The notes under the pieces were generated by a model. That model was not told the DNA's origin, did no database searches, and saw nothing but the letters and a program-made list of their open reading frames with translations. A stretch of 64,000 nucleotides of DNA, taken from the NCBI RefSeq assembly GCF_000282975.1, contig NZ_ALJC01000094.1, positions 1-64,000 of the forward strand, in the 5' to 3' direction. A program made the position numbers and the translations under genes. Below, in pieces: positions 10,175 to 18,950 of this stretch; the first letter of the stretch is position 1, and each line of letters starts with the position of its first letter. Origin of the DNA: Pseudomonas psychrophila HA-4 (GTDB lineage Bacteria > Pseudomonadota > Gammaproteobacteria > Pseudomonadales > Pseudomonadaceae).

Positions 10175-10307
10175 GCGAGCTCCTCAATAATCCCATGTGG
10201 CAAGGTGGGGCAAATCTTCCCGACCAACCGAAACATGGTGTTTCAGTTCGCCAGCCTACACATAGACTATTGCGTTGTAGTGAAAGTCACAGCGCAAAGG
10301 ACAGGAA

Positions 10308-10321
10308 TGTACACTTGTGCA
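10308..10321. promoter_or_regulatory. Candidate operator upstream of fabA
   Basis: An imperfect palindrome TGTACACTTGTGCA (10 of 14 positions symmetric) about 135 bp upstream of the fabA start. In Pseudomonas, TetR-type DesT controls fabAB, and AGTG(N)AC-type half sites fit it loosely. The assignment is a guess. The same TGTACAC core recurs upstream of the neighbouring hybrid kinase gene. Confidence 0.3.
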
Positions 10322-10422
10322 CTGAAAATTTAAATAGGGCCGGTTCAGGGGCCCATTCGGGTGCCTAAGACTGCCGCACTTTTGCGTTTAACGCCAGTCG
10401 CAGGTGCCTCATTAGCCATAAG

Positions 10423-12321
10423 TTACTGGACCCAGCGCTGTAAAATCTGCTCCAGTTCCTCTCGTTTGAACGGCTTGGCAAGGTAATCGTTCATACCGGC
10501 TTGCAGGCAGGTTTCCCTGTCGCCCTGCAGCGCGTTGGCAGTCAGGGCAATAATGGGCACCGTCGCACAGCCTGCCAATTGGCGGATTTGCCGGGTGGCT
10601 TCGTAACCATCAATCACAGGTAATCGGCAGTCCATCAGAATCGCCGCGTAGCGTGCGGTGTTGGCATGATGAATCGCCTGGGCACCGTCACTGACCACGC
10701 ACACCTCATACCCCAAGCTTTTCAGCGTGGCCTCAATAACGGCTTGATTAACCGGATTGTCCTCTACCAGCAAGACTTTACGACCTTGTGTACTCGGCGG
10801 CTGCGTCGTGATTGCCAGCCTTTTACTGGACGTCACAGGCTGATGCAGTTCCAGCGGAATCTCTAGGGTGAACACCGAACCCTGAGCCTCCTCACTCTTA
10901 GCGTGCAAGGTGCCGCCCATGCGCTCGGCCAACGTACGAGCGATGGGCAAGCCCAAGCCTGTGCCGCCATAGCGCCGGGAAATCGAGCTGTCAGCTTGCT
11001 GAAAGGCATTGAACATCGACTCCAACTTATCGGTGCTGATACCGATACCGCTATCGCGCACTGAGCAGGTAAACCAGATTAACTCGTGATCCAGTGGTTG
11101 CCATTGGGCCTCGATACTGACGCTGCCGCGCTCGGTGAACTTCAAGGCATTTCCGATCAGATTGACCAAAATTTGCCGAATCCGGGTGGGGTCGCCGAGC
11201 ACATGTAAAGCCTTCAGATCATCGGGAACCTTCAGTTGCAACAGCAAATCTCGTTGACCTGCACTGAACTGGAAGGCTTGCACGCAGTTGTCGATCAAAT
11301 CCTGAAGGTTGAACGCAATGTGCTCCAGTTCCAGCGTTGAACGTTCGATGCGCGAAAAATCGAGAATATCGTTAATGACCTTGAGCAAATGTTCAGTGGA
11401 CTCACAGGCGAGGGCGGCATATTCCGTCTGCTCCTCAGTCATCCTGGTAGTTTCCAGCAGTTGCAGCATCCCCAGTACGCCATTCATTGGGGTGCGCAGC
11501 TCATGGCTCATCATTGCTAAAAAATCAGTCTTAGCGCGGTTGGCCCGCTCGGCTTCTTCACGGGTCTGAATCAGTTGAGCAATGGCGGTCTGTTGTTCAC
11601 GGCTGGCCTGCTCAAGGCCTTCGGCCAGATTATTGATGTGCTGCGCCAAACTGCCCAATTCACCATCGTCAACCACTGGCAAAAGCGCTTTGTAATCGCC
11701 CTGCTGGATGGCCTTAACCGCTTTGCTCATGTCACTGATGGGTTTGGACAGATTGGAGGCCAGGCGTCTGGCCAGCAGGAAAGTGAAGCCCAAGGCAAAC
11801 AACGCAAGAATCACCGCCTTGAGCAAGATCTCTTGCTGGCGCTTGCTGAACGCTTCATTCGACATGCCGACCAACACCCGGCCTAGGTAATCTTCTTCAG
11901 CTACGTTGACTTGGTTGTTGGTGGTTAAAAAAGCATCGCCTGAGGTACTTTTCTGCCACCGCACAGGGGCCTGAAATACTTCAACAGGAGCCCCATGGTT
12001 TTGTGCAAACGCCGGTTGCTCGGCTTGAGCCAGCGTATTGCCTGCGCGATCTTGCACCTGCACGAACTCGACGTGGGGGGTGTTCAACGATGCTTTTATC
12101 AGGCTTTCCAGGACCTGCGCGTTACCAGAAAGAACCCCGTACTCGGTGGCAGGGGCTAATTGATTGGCAATTAATTGACCCGTGTAATCCAGTTCCTGAC
12201 GCAAGTCCTGGATCCGCACGAAGGTAAAAAAACTGATCAACAACAGGGTTAATAACAGCGCTGGCCCAAGGCTCATCATCTGTGTACGGGTATGAATATC
12301 CCAGTGACTACGTGCGGTCAT
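10423..12321 (-). CDS. Hybrid sensor histidine kinase without Hpt domain (PA1611-like)
   Basis: 632-residue inner-membrane hybrid kinase. TM1 is about 17-35, the periplasmic sensor 40-160, TM2 166-185 and HAMP about 187-240. HisKA follows with phospho-acceptor His273 (MMSHELRTPMNG). The ATPase shows NLIGNALKF, DSGIGI and GTGLGLPI. The C-terminal receiver (about 514-632) has phospho-acceptor Asp564 (ILMDCRLP). There is no C-terminal histidine phosphotransfer domain, unlike GacS. Position next to fabA matches P. aeruginosa PA1611, which works through the HptB branch and interacts with RetS to release the Gac/Rsm biofilm switch. Equivalent function here is inferred from architecture and synteny. 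Confidence 0.93.
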   Translation of the reverse strand: MTARSHWDIHTRTQMMSLGPALLLTLLLISFFTFVRIQDLRQELDYTGQLIANQLAPATEYGVLSGNAQVLESLIKASLNTPHVEFVQVQDRAGNTLAQAEQPAFAQNHGAPVEVFQAPVRWQKSTSGDAFLTTNNQVNVAEEDYLGRVLVGMSNEAFSKRQQEILLKAVILALFALGFTFLLARRLASNLSKPISDMSKAVKAIQQGDYKALLPVVDDGELGSLAQHINNLAEGLEQASREQQTAIAQLIQTREEAERANRAKTDFLAMMSHELRTPMNGVLGMLQLLETTRMTEEQTEYAALACESTEHLLKVINDILDFSRIERSTLELEHIAFNLQDLIDNCVQAFQFSAGQRDLLLQLKVPDDLKALHVLGDPTRIRQILVNLIGNALKFTERGSVSIEAQWQPLDHELIWFTCSVRDSGIGISTDKLESMFNAFQQADSSISRRYGGTGLGLPIARTLAERMGGTLHAKSEEAQGSVFTLEIPLELHQPVTSSKRLAITTQPPSTQGRKVLLVEDNPVNQAVIEATLKSLGYEVCVVSDGAQAIHHANTARYAAILMDCRLPVIDGYEATRQIRQLAGCATVPIIALTANALQGDRETCLQAGMNDYLAKPFKREELEQILQRWVQ

Positions 12322-12342
12322 GAATGAGCAATTCCTTCAGTT

Positions 12343-12377
12343 GTACACATGTCAGCAGTTATGTTGTCCATGTGTAC
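12343..12377. promoter_or_regulatory. Inverted repeat upstream of the hybrid kinase
   Basis: Perfect 9-bp arms GTACACATG (12343-12351) and CATGTGTAC (12369-12377) are separated by 17 bp. The near arm is about 22 bp before the kinase ATG, with the GAAGGAA ribosome site between. Centre-to-centre spacing of 26 bp, about 2.5 helical turns, suits a DNA-binding dimer or tetramer more than an RNA hairpin. Confidence 0.5.
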
Positions 12378-12632
12378 CGTCATCCTTGACTTCAGATTGG
12401 TCATTCGTGTGCGCAACGGAGCTGCCCTTGGTGGTTGATATCAAGGCGGCATGGTAACTGAGCTTTCAGACTTTGCCAGTCAGAGCCTGCTTTTCTTCGG
12501 CTGCAATCGTTCAAAACGGCTGGGTGCGAGCACTCTCGAGAAACCACGCCAATAAACTTAACACGCGCATTGGCCGTCCTAACAATCCTGCAACAGCAGT
12601 GCTCTGGGGCTGGTCGTCGGGCATGCGCCCCG

Positions 12633-12638
12633 TATAAT
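12633..12638 (+). promoter_or_regulatory. gpsA -10 element
   Basis: A perfect TATAAT in the context CCCCGTATAATGCCGCG, 39 bp before the gpsA ATG. The -35 hexamer is poor, as is common for Pseudomonas housekeeping promoters with this CGTATAATGC context. Confidence 0.55.
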
Positions 12639-12677
12639 GCCGCGATTGCCACAGCTAGATGGATGACGGGATTGCAT

Positions 12678-13703
12678 ATGACTGAACAGCACACTATTGC
12701 GGTCTTGGGAGGCGGAAGCTTTGGCACCGCCGTGGCCAACTTGCTGGCAGAAAATGGTCATCGTGTGCACCAGTGGATGCGTGACCCTGAGCAAGCCGAG
12801 GCCATTCGCCTCAATCGTGAAAACCCGCGTTACCTCAAAGGCATCAAAATTCATCCGGGGGTCGAGCCCGTCACCGACCTGCAAGCGACCCTCGATAGCT
12901 GCGAACTGTGCTTTGTGGCGCTGCCGTCTAGCGCTTTGCGCAATGTACTGGCTGCCCACGCCGAGCGTTTGAGCGGCAAAATGCTGGTCAGTCTGACCAA
13001 AGGTATCGAAGCCCACAGCTTTAAATTGATGAGCGAGATCCTTGAAGAACTCGCCCCACAAGCCAGAATCGGCGTGCTATCTGGCCCTAATCTGGCACGC
13101 GAAGTGGCGGAGCATGCGTTGACGGCCACCGTGGTTGCCAGCGCCGATGAAGCGCTCTGCACAGCTGTACAAGCGGCTCTGCATGGTCGCACGTTCCGGG
13201 TCTATGCCAGCGCTGATCGGTTCGGCGTAGAACTGGGTGGGGCGTTGAAAAATGTGTACGCCATTATTGCTGGCATGGCCGTTGCGCTGGGCATGGGGGA
13301 AAACACCAAAAGCATGCTGATTACCCGTGCTTTGGCTGAAATGACCCGTTTTGCTGTGAGCCAAGGTGCCAACCCCATGACCTTTCTTGGGTTGGCGGGC
13401 GTAGGAGATTTGATCGTCACCTGTTCGTCGCCTAAAAGTCGTAACTATCAGGTTGGGTTTGCCCTTGGCCAAGGCCTGAGCCTAGAAGATGCGGTTGCTC
13501 GTTTGGGCGAGGTTGCAGAAGGCGTGAACACCCTTAAAGTGCTCAAGGCCAAGGCGCAGGAATTGAACGTTTACATGCCATTGGTCGCAGGCCTGCACGC
13601 GATCCTGTTTGAAGGCCGCACGCTCAACCAGGTGATCGAACTGCTGATGCGCGCAGAGCCAAAGACCGATGTCGACTTTATCTCCACCAGTGGTTTCAAC
13701 TGA
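12678..13703 (+). CDS. gpsA: Glycerol-3-phosphate dehydrogenase [NAD(P)+] GpsA
   Basis: 341-residue cytoplasmic enzyme reducing dihydroxyacetone phosphate to sn-glycerol 3-phosphate, the backbone for phospholipids. An N-terminal Rossmann motif [10 protein letters not shown] (about 7-16) binds the cofactor. The C-terminal domain has [10 protein letters not shown] and the GAGDLIVTC-like segment [12 protein letters not shown] start at the ATG at 12678 ([13 protein letters not shown]), which matches the family N-terminus; the frame is open 36 codons upstream but that part is unlike the family. It heads gpsA-DUF4389-sixA, with an 18-nt gap to the next gene. Confidence 0.97.
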   Translation: MTEQHTIAVLGGGSFGTAVANLLAENGHRVHQWMRDPEQAEAIRLNRENPRYLKGIKIHPGVEPVTDLQATLDSCELCFVALPSSALRNVLAAHAERLSGKMLVSLTKGIEAHSFKLMSEILEELAPQARIGVLSGPNLAREVAEHALTATVVASADEALCTAVQAALHGRTFRVYASADRFGVELGGALKNVYAIIAGMAVALGMGENTKSMLITRALAEMTRFAVSQGANPMTFLGLAGVGDLIVTCSSPKSRNYQVGFALGQGLSLEDAVARLGEVAEGVNTLKVLKAKAQELNVYMPLVAGLHAILFEGRTLNQVIELLMRAEPKTDVDFISTSGFN

Positions 13704-13721
13704 TCAGGCCAGGAGCAAGAA

Positions 13722-14054
13722 ATGAGTGACAGTAAAAATGCCCCCAAGTACGAGTCCATTGTTTTACGCGTGTTGTGGATGCTAGTTTTTTTTCTGGTTT
13801 GGCAAGTCGCGCAATTCGTGCTCGGTGCGCTAGTGCTGGTGCAATTGATTTATCGTCTGGCTTACGGCGCACCCAATGGCGGGCTCATGAACTTTGGTGA
13901 CAGCCTAAGTTCGTATCTCGCCCAGATCGGGCGCTTTGGCAGCTTTCATACCGAACAAAAACCGTGGCCTTTTGCCGACTGGCCTGCAGCACGAGCCCCG
14001 GAGGGCGAGGCGCCTTACGTGGCACCTGAGAACGGTACCGAGAGCAAACCATGA
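13722..14054 (+). CDS. DUF4389 membrane protein
   Basis: 110-residue protein with a hydrophobic stretch at about 15-50 (one long or two short membrane segments) and a soluble, proline-rich tail. It fits the DUF4389 family of short gammaproteobacterial membrane proteins with unknown function. A GGAG ribosome site precedes the ATG. Its last codons overlap the sixA start (ATGA), so it is coupled to a phosphohistidine phosphatase and probably co-transcribed with gpsA. No catalytic motif is visible. Confidence 0.85.
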   Translation: MSDSKNAPKYESIVLRVLWMLVFFLVWQVAQFVLGALVLVQLIYRLAYGAPNGGLMNFGDSLSSYLAQIGRFGSFHTEQKPWPFADWPAARAPEGEAPYVAPENGTESKP

Positions 14055-14503
14055 AACTCTGGATCTTGCGTCACGGCGAAGCCCAGCCCCATGCCCGACG
14101 AGATGCCGAGCGTGAGCTGACCGCCCATGGCCGGGAACAAGTGCTGCACAGTGCCGCGCAGTTGATCGGCGAGCCACTGGACAGCATCTTGGTCAGCCCC
14201 TATACGCGGGCTCAGCAGACCGCTGAGTTAGTGCGCAAGGCCTTGGGTTTTACCCCTCAACTCATCACAGTGCCTTGGCTAACACCCGAGAGCGAGCCGC
14301 AGTACGCCGCCAGCAAACTGCCTGACAGCGGCCATGTTTTATTGGTCACTCATCAGCCGTTTGTTGGGGATTTGATCAGCCTGCTGCAATTTGGCCATTT
14401 GCGTCAGCCACAGCCAATGCAGACCGCCAGCCTGGCCGAGCTTGAGGGAGAATGGCCGCTGGCTGGCAGCATGACCTTGCTCAGCGTGCGCCACCCTCAG
14501 TAG
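14051..14503 (+). CDS. sixA: Phosphohistidine phosphatase SixA
   Basis: 150-residue histidine phosphatase of the SixA branch, with the phospho-acceptor motif Arg7-His8-Gly9-Glu10 at the N-terminus. SixA removes phosphate from histidine on proteins; in E. coli targets include ArcB and the PtsO/NPr nitrogen phosphotransfer system. Length is near the E. coli protein (161). It overlaps the DUF4389 gene by 4 nt and ends at a strong palindromic terminator. Confidence 0.92.
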   Translation: MKLWILRHGEAQPHARRDAERELTAHGREQVLHSAAQLIGEPLDSILVSPYTRAQQTAELVRKALGFTPQLITVPWLTPESEPQYAASKLPDSGHVLLVTHQPFVGDLISLLQFGHLRQPQPMQTASLAELEGEWPLAGSMTLLSVRHPQ

Positions 14504-14504
14504 G

Positions 14505-14566
14505 AAAAACCGTCGTAGCCGCTGCCGCTGCCGCTGCCGCAGCCTGCGGTAGCGGCTACAGTTTTT
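14505..14566 (+). terminator. Terminator formed by a REP-type palindrome
   Basis: A 14-bp stem, GTAGCCGCTGCCGC with GCGGTAGCGGCTAC, is preceded by AAAAAC and followed by GTTTTT. The left side has extra GCTGCC units, so a slipped stem is possible. It starts directly after sixA and can end transcription in both directions. Confidence 0.8.
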
Positions 14567-14672
14567 AGTAACGGTTGCACAGGCGGGTGTGAGTGAAAGA
14601 TAGTTGGGTCCAGGTTGTCGAAAAATCCTACGACAAAATGGCAGCCAACATTCACTCAGCAAGGAATGACCC

Positions 14673-15116
14673 ATGAGCTTGTGGACCACCCAGCCGGATC
14701 TATCGCACCTAAATGCGATGCGCAAAAACACCATCTGTGACGTGCTGGATATTACTTTTGATGCTTTCGATGACCAGTCCATCAGTGCCAGCATGGTGGT
14801 GGATCACCGTACTCATCAGCCGTTCGGCTTGTTGCACGGGGGCGCCTCGGTTGTGCTGGCTGAAACCCTAGGTTCGATGGCCAGTTACTTGTGTGTCGAC
14901 ACACAGAAATTCTATTGCGTGGGACTTGAAGTCAATGCGAACCATCTGCGTGGGGTCCGCAGCGGCCGGGTTAGCGCTATAGCAAGGCCTGTTCACATCG
15001 GGCGCACCACCCATGTGTGGGATATTCGTCTGACTGACGACAACGGCAAACTCAACTGCATTTCTCGGCTGACCATTGCTGTCGTTCCCTTGGGGGAAAT
15101 ACCGCCCACACGTTGA
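14673..15116 (+). CDS. Hotdog-fold acyl-CoA thioesterase (PaaI/YdiI type)
   Basis: 147-residue single hotdog domain. The helix motif HGGASVVLAE is characteristic of the 4HBT-II group, where the Glu near residue 63 acts on the thioester. Relatives include EntH and YdiI (MenI) of E. coli, which hydrolyse aryl- or acyl-CoA/ACP. Pseudomonas PA1618 is the likely counterpart by neighbourhood. The physiological substrate is not evident. An AAGGAATGACCC ribosome site precedes the ATG. It is followed by two alpha/beta hydrolases. Confidence 0.92.
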   Translation: MSLWTTQPDLSHLNAMRKNTICDVLDITFDAFDDQSISASMVVDHRTHQPFGLLHGGASVVLAETLGSMASYLCVDTQKFYCVGLEVNANHLRGVRSGRVSAIARPVHIGRTTHVWDIRLTDDNGKLNCISRLTIAVVPLGEIPPTR

Positions 15117-15194
15117 TTCGGCATGGCGATGGCCGTAGTGGCGTCATTCATGGCGCATACGGGCGTTGATATGGTGAATTTTCCTACAGACAAT

Positions 15195-15223
15195 AAGGCG
15201 TGTTTCCTACGTGTAGACGCCTT
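15195..15223 (+). promoter_or_regulatory. Hairpin abutting the hydrolase start codon
   Basis: Arms AAGGCGT (15195-15201) and ACGCCTT (15217-15223) surround a 15-nt loop; TT and then the hydrolase ATG follow at once. The only Shine-Dalgarno-like sequence (AAGG) is in the far arm. The structure could end transcription (3' CCTTTT) or control translation start. Confidence 0.45.
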
Positions 15224-15225
15224 TT

Positions 15226-16026
15226 ATGTCTCGGCAGATTTTTTTCGCCCATGCCAATGGCTTTCCGTCAGGTACTTACGGCAAGTTATTTGACGCACTG
15301 GCCCCGGATTTTAGCGTCACCCGGCTTTCTCAGCACGGGCATGACCCGCGTTTCCCCGTGGACAATAACTGGCACAACCTGGTCGATGAACTGATCTATC
15401 ACCTGCAACAGCAAGATGAGCCGGTGCTGGGCGTTGGCCACTCGCTGGGTGGCATATTGCACCTGCACGCGGCATTACGTTGCCCGCAGTTGTACAAAGG
15501 TGTGGTCATGCTCGACTCGCCGGTGCTAACGCTCACCGATCAATGGGTGATTCGCGCGGCCAAGCGTTTTGGCTTTATCGATCGCCTGACCCCGGCTGGC
15601 CGAACGTTGGGCCGGCGTGAAGAGTTTGCAGATCGTACTGCGGCTCGCGACTATTTCGCGGTCAAGTCACTGTTTCGCAGTTTTGACCCAGATTGCTTTG
15701 AGGCGTACTTGGAGCATGGCTTACAGCCAGTCGATGATCGTTTACGCCTGAGCTTTGACCCTGCCACAGAAATCAACATCTACCGCGGTGTTCCCCACAC
15801 CAGTCCCGGACGGATACTTCAATTGCAGGTGCCTTTGGCCATGGTGCGAGGGCAAGACAGCCGCGTAGTCATGCGCCATCATGCGCGGGCCGTGGCGCGT
15901 ATGCCTCGCGGTGAGTCACTGAGTGTGCCAGGCGGGCACATGTTTCCCTTGGAGCAGCCGCTTGACACCGCCAGCCTGCTCAAACAAATTTTTGCCCGCT
16001 GGGAACTGCGTCTCCCCGGCCCCTGA
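15226..16026 (+). CDS. Alpha/beta hydrolase (PA1621-like)
   Basis: 266-residue alpha/beta hydrolase. The nucleophile elbow is GVGHSLGGIL with Ser73. The oxyanion segment is FFAHANGFPSGTY near the N-terminus, and the catalytic His is in VPGGHMFPLEQP near residue 245. No signal peptide, so cytoplasmic. Substrate unknown. The ATG has no ribosome site within 20 nt and directly follows a hairpin, so initiation is unusual. It is 12 nt from a second hydrolase, with which it forms an operon. Confidence 0.9.
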   Translation: MSRQIFFAHANGFPSGTYGKLFDALAPDFSVTRLSQHGHDPRFPVDNNWHNLVDELIYHLQQQDEPVLGVGHSLGGILHLHAALRCPQLYKGVVMLDSPVLTLTDQWVIRAAKRFGFIDRLTPAGRTLGRREEFADRTAARDYFAVKSLFRSFDPDCFEAYLEHGLQPVDDRLRLSFDPATEINIYRGVPHTSPGRILQLQVPLAMVRGQDSRVVMRHHARAVARMPRGESLSVPGGHMFPLEQPLDTASLLKQIFARWELRLPGP

Positions 16027-16038
16027 AGAGCACCCTGC

Positions 16039-16893
16039 ATGAACCCTGTGGTTGAAGAAGTCCGTCTGAGCCTGCCGCATATCGAGCTGGCCGCGCATAT
16101 TTTTGGTCCCGAAGACGGACTGCCAGTCATTGCCTTACACGGCTGGCTGGACAACGCCAACAGCTTTGCGCGGCTGGCGCCCAAGCTACCCGGTCTACGC
16201 ATCGTGGCGCTGGATTTTGCAGGTCACGGCCACTCGGACCACCGACCACGGGGTGCCGGGTACGCGCTGGCCGATTACGCCTTTGACGTGCTGTGCGTGG
16301 CTGAACAGTTGGGCTGGGAGCGTTTTGCATTGCTGGGGCATTCGTTGGGCGCGATTGTCTCTGTGATCGTCGCGGGCTCATTTCCTGAGCGTGTCACCCA
16401 ATTGGCGCTGATCGACGGCATCGTGTTGCGCAGCGGTCCCGAAGGCGACGCGGCTGAGCGCATGGGCCAGGCCCTGCAAGCGCAGCTGGGCCTGGCGCAC
16501 AAGCGCAAGTCGGTGCATCCGACCCTTGAACGGGCGATAGAGGCGCGCATGAAAGGCATGGTTGCGGTTAGTCGCGAAGCTGCGCAGTTGTTGGCCCAGC
16601 GTGGGTTGATGCCTGTGCCGGGTGGTTACAGTTGGCGCAGCGACAGCCGCCTGACATTACCGTCACCTCTGCGCTTGAGCGATGAACAGGCGATGTCTTT
16701 CGTTCGGCGGATCAATTGCCCGACAACCCTGGTGGTTGCAGAGGAGGGCATGTTGGCCAGCCATCCCGAGTTGCTGGATCGTCTACCCTTTACGTTAAAC
16801 CGGTTGGCTGGCGGCCATCATTTGCACCTGAATGACGAGGCGGGGGCAATCCTTGTTGCAGACTGTTTCAATCGGTTCTTCGCCGTTCCTTGA
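16039..16893 (+). CDS. Alpha/beta hydrolase (PA1622-like)
   Basis: 284-residue alpha/beta hydrolase of the epoxide-hydrolase / serine-hydrolase-like type. The oxyanion motif is HGWLDNANSF (34-43), followed by DFAGHGHSDHRP. The nucleophile Ser102 lies in LLGHSLGAIV, and the catalytic His is in LAGGHHLHL near 260. The motif resembles the SERHL family. Cytoplasmic; substrate unknown. It shares an operon with the upstream hydrolase (12-nt gap) and precedes a DUF4892 gene. Confidence 0.92.
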   Translation: MNPVVEEVRLSLPHIELAAHIFGPEDGLPVIALHGWLDNANSFARLAPKLPGLRIVALDFAGHGHSDHRPRGAGYALADYAFDVLCVAEQLGWERFALLGHSLGAIVSVIVAGSFPERVTQLALIDGIVLRSGPEGDAAERMGQALQAQLGLAHKRKSVHPTLERAIEARMKGMVAVSREAAQLLAQRGLMPVPGGYSWRSDSRLTLPSPLRLSDEQAMSFVRRINCPTTLVVAEEGMLASHPELLDRLPFTLNRLAGGHHLHLNDEAGAILVADCFNRFFAVP

Positions 16894-17005
16894 CTTGCGG
16901 CGGCCAACTGCCGAGGCTTGGCGGGTTGAAATGGGAGACAACCATGATGGATCACTGCAACGCTGCGACCCCGAAAGGCCACCCGGTCTCTATCGTGAGA
17001 CGCCG

Positions 17006-17824
17006 ATGAAAATACCTAATCGCTTTATTCTGGCGCTGGGCCTGAGCTGTTTTGGCCCTTGGGTTTGGGCTGCCGATGTGCCTGGCAGCCACGATTTACA
17101 AGGCCTGCCACGGCTGGCTGACGCGCAAATAGTCGATTACACCGTACAACCTGACGTCGAGCGGATTTACCCGATGGGCTCGATCCGCAAAATCAGTGGC
17201 CGCCTGCGTTTCGAGGGGCAGGTCAACACCCGTGGTCAGACCACGGCCGTTACCTACGAATTGCCTGCAGAACACACGGCCACTGAAGCCTTCACGGCTG
17301 CCCGTGAGGCATTGCAAAAGCAAGGCGCAGAATTGCTGTTTTGGTGCCAAGGCCGTGATTGCGGTGAAAGCAGCCTGTGGGCCAATGAAGTGTTCGGCAA
17401 CTCCAAGCTGGTCGGGTCTGACGACCAACAAACTTACCTGTTACTGCGCCGTGCGGCTCCCGAGGACAACCAGCTCGTGGCCTTGTATGGCATCAATCGA
17501 GGTGGCCGCAAAGCCTACCTGCATGTTGAACAACTTCAGGCGGGCGCCGATTTAGGCGAACTGCTGCCCACCTCCGCGACCTTGCAGCGCCAGTTGAAAA
17601 ACACGGGCGAGCTGGACTTCCCCAAACTGGTGGGTGAGCCGCAGGCACAATGGCTCACGTTAATCTCCAGAGCATTGAACCTTGATGTCACCTCTAGGGT
17701 CAGTTTGACCGGTGCCAAAGCCTCCGCCTGGCGTGATGCACTGATCAATAGCGGCGTGCGCGCGGCGCGCATGGAACTTGGTGAGAGTCCGGCCAAGGGC
17801 CTGCATGTCGAGTTGTTACGCTAG
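17006..17824 (+). CDS. DUF4892 periplasmic/outer-membrane-associated protein
   Basis: 272-residue secreted protein. A signal peptide spans about 1-22 (ILALGLSCFGPWVWA, cut before ADVPGS). The mature part matches the DUF4892 family, with YPMGSIRK and a C-terminal OmpA-like feel without the full motif. Two cysteines (WCQGRDCG) may form a disulfide in the periplasm. The start at 17006 is chosen because it begins the signal peptide; the frame is open earlier into the preceding gene's end. Function unknown. It follows the two hydrolase genes. Confidence 0.85.
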   Translation: MKIPNRFILALGLSCFGPWVWAADVPGSHDLQGLPRLADAQIVDYTVQPDVERIYPMGSIRKISGRLRFEGQVNTRGQTTAVTYELPAEHTATEAFTAAREALQKQGAELLFWCQGRDCGESSLWANEVFGNSKLVGSDDQQTYLLLRRAAPEDNQLVALYGINRGGRKAYLHVEQLQAGADLGELLPTSATLQRQLKNTGELDFPKLVGEPQAQWLTLISRALNLDVTSRVSLTGAKASAWRDALINSGVRAARMELGESPAKGLHVELLR

Positions 17825-17900
17825 ACGCGGTTTAGCGGCGGCTACACTCTCTTTGTAGTCGTCGTCTCATTTTGAATTCAGACCTTTGTGCGGAACATAC

Positions 17901-18950
17901 ATGTTCAATAACGATCGCCTGTTGGTGCAGATCCTGCTCGTGGTGCTGTTCGGCGCGAGCCTGTGGGTGATGGCGCCTTTTTGGTCGGCCTTGTTCTGGG
18001 GCGCGGTGCTGGCGTTTGCCAGTTGGCCGCTGATGCGACTGCTGACCCGCTGGCTCAACGGGCGTGAGTCGCTGGCGGCGAGCATCCTAACCCTTGGCTG
18101 GATGTTGCTAGTCGCCGGGCCGTTGGTGTGGCTGGGGTTCAACTTGGCAGACCATGTACGGGACGCCACCACGTTCGTCAAAGACGTTCAGCTTGAAGGT
18201 TTGCCCGAGGCGCCGACCTGGCTGGCAGGTATCCCGTTGGTCGGTGAGCGTTTAGTGGGCATGTGGAACACCATCGATGAGCAGGGCGCCGCCATGATCT
18301 TGGCCGTCAAACCTTACTTGGGGCAGGTGGGCAACTGGCTGCTGGCCCGCAGTGCGCAAATCGGTGGCGGCATTCTTGAACTGACGCTGAGCATTGTCTT
18401 CGTGTTCTTTTTCTACCGTGATGGTCCGCGCCTGGCGACCTTCGTCCACGGCCTGCTGGTGCGGCTGATCGGCGAGCGTGCCAATTATTATCAGGAGCTG
18501 GTAGCGGGCACAGTTCAACGCGTGGTTAACGGGGTGATTGGCACGGCTGCGGCGCAAGCCTTGCTGGCGCTGATCGGATTTTTGATTGCCGGTGTCCCCG
18601 GTGCGCTAGTGCTAGGGCTGGCCACTTTCTTGCTCAGCTTGATACCCATGGGGCCGCCACTCATCTGGATCCCGGCAACGGCCTGGCTGGCGTGGAAGGG
18701 CGACTACGGGATGGCGATTTTCCTCGGTATCTGGGGCACGTTGATCATCAGCGGTGTCGACAACGTGCTCAAGCCTTACCTGATCAGCCGGGGCGGTAAC
18801 CTGCCGCTGGTGATCGTGTTGCTTGGCGTGTTTGGTGGGCTGATAGCCTTTGGTTTCATCGGGCTGTTTATCGGTCCTACCTTGCTCGCCATTGCCTACA
18901 GCCTGCTGGTCGACTGGAGTGCCAGCCAGCAGAGCAAAGACAAGGTCTAA
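17901..18950 (+). CDS. AI-2E/PerM family permease
   Basis: 349-residue inner-membrane protein with about seven to eight hydrophobic segments. It carries the AI-2E transporter fold seen in YdiK/TqsA/PerM, with SLIPMGPPLIWIPA and PYLISRGGNLPLVIVLLG as the conserved later segment. Despite the family name, members export varied substrates. I start at the ATG at 17901, which follows GCGGAACATAC. Its stop overlaps the RNA methylase stop by 4 nt on the opposite strand. Confidence 0.9.
   Translation: MFNNDRLLVQILLVVLFGASLWVMAPFWSALFWGAVLAFASWPLMRLLTRWLNGRESLAASILTLGWMLLVAGPLVWLGFNLADHVRDATTFVKDVQLEGLPEAPTWLAGIPLVGERLVGMWNTIDEQGAAMILAVKPYLGQVGNWLLARSAQIGGGILELTLSIVFVFFFYRDGPRLATFVHGLLVRLIGERANYYQELVAGTVQRVVNGVIGTAAAQALLALIGFLIAGVPGALVLGLATFLLSLIPMGPPLIWIPATAWLAWKGDYGMAIFLGIWGTLIISGVDNVLKPYLISRGGNLPLVIVLLGVFGGLIAFGFIGLFIGPTLLAIAYSLLVDWSASQQSKDKV

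Larger units (their letters stand above)
12322..12677. other. Divergent intergenic region, hybrid kinase / gpsA
   Basis: This 356-bp region has no convincing gene. It holds the 9-bp inverted repeat at 12343-12377 near the kinase start and a good -10 (12633-12638) for gpsA. The middle part, about 12380-12600, shows nothing I can name. P. aeruginosa, as I recall, carries further genes between these two, which are absent here. Confidence 0.6.

Noticed and set aside
12570..12677. N-terminal extension of gpsA
   Set aside because: The extra 36 codons overlap the gpsA -10 element and are unlike the family; the ATG at 12678 gives the standard N-terminus.
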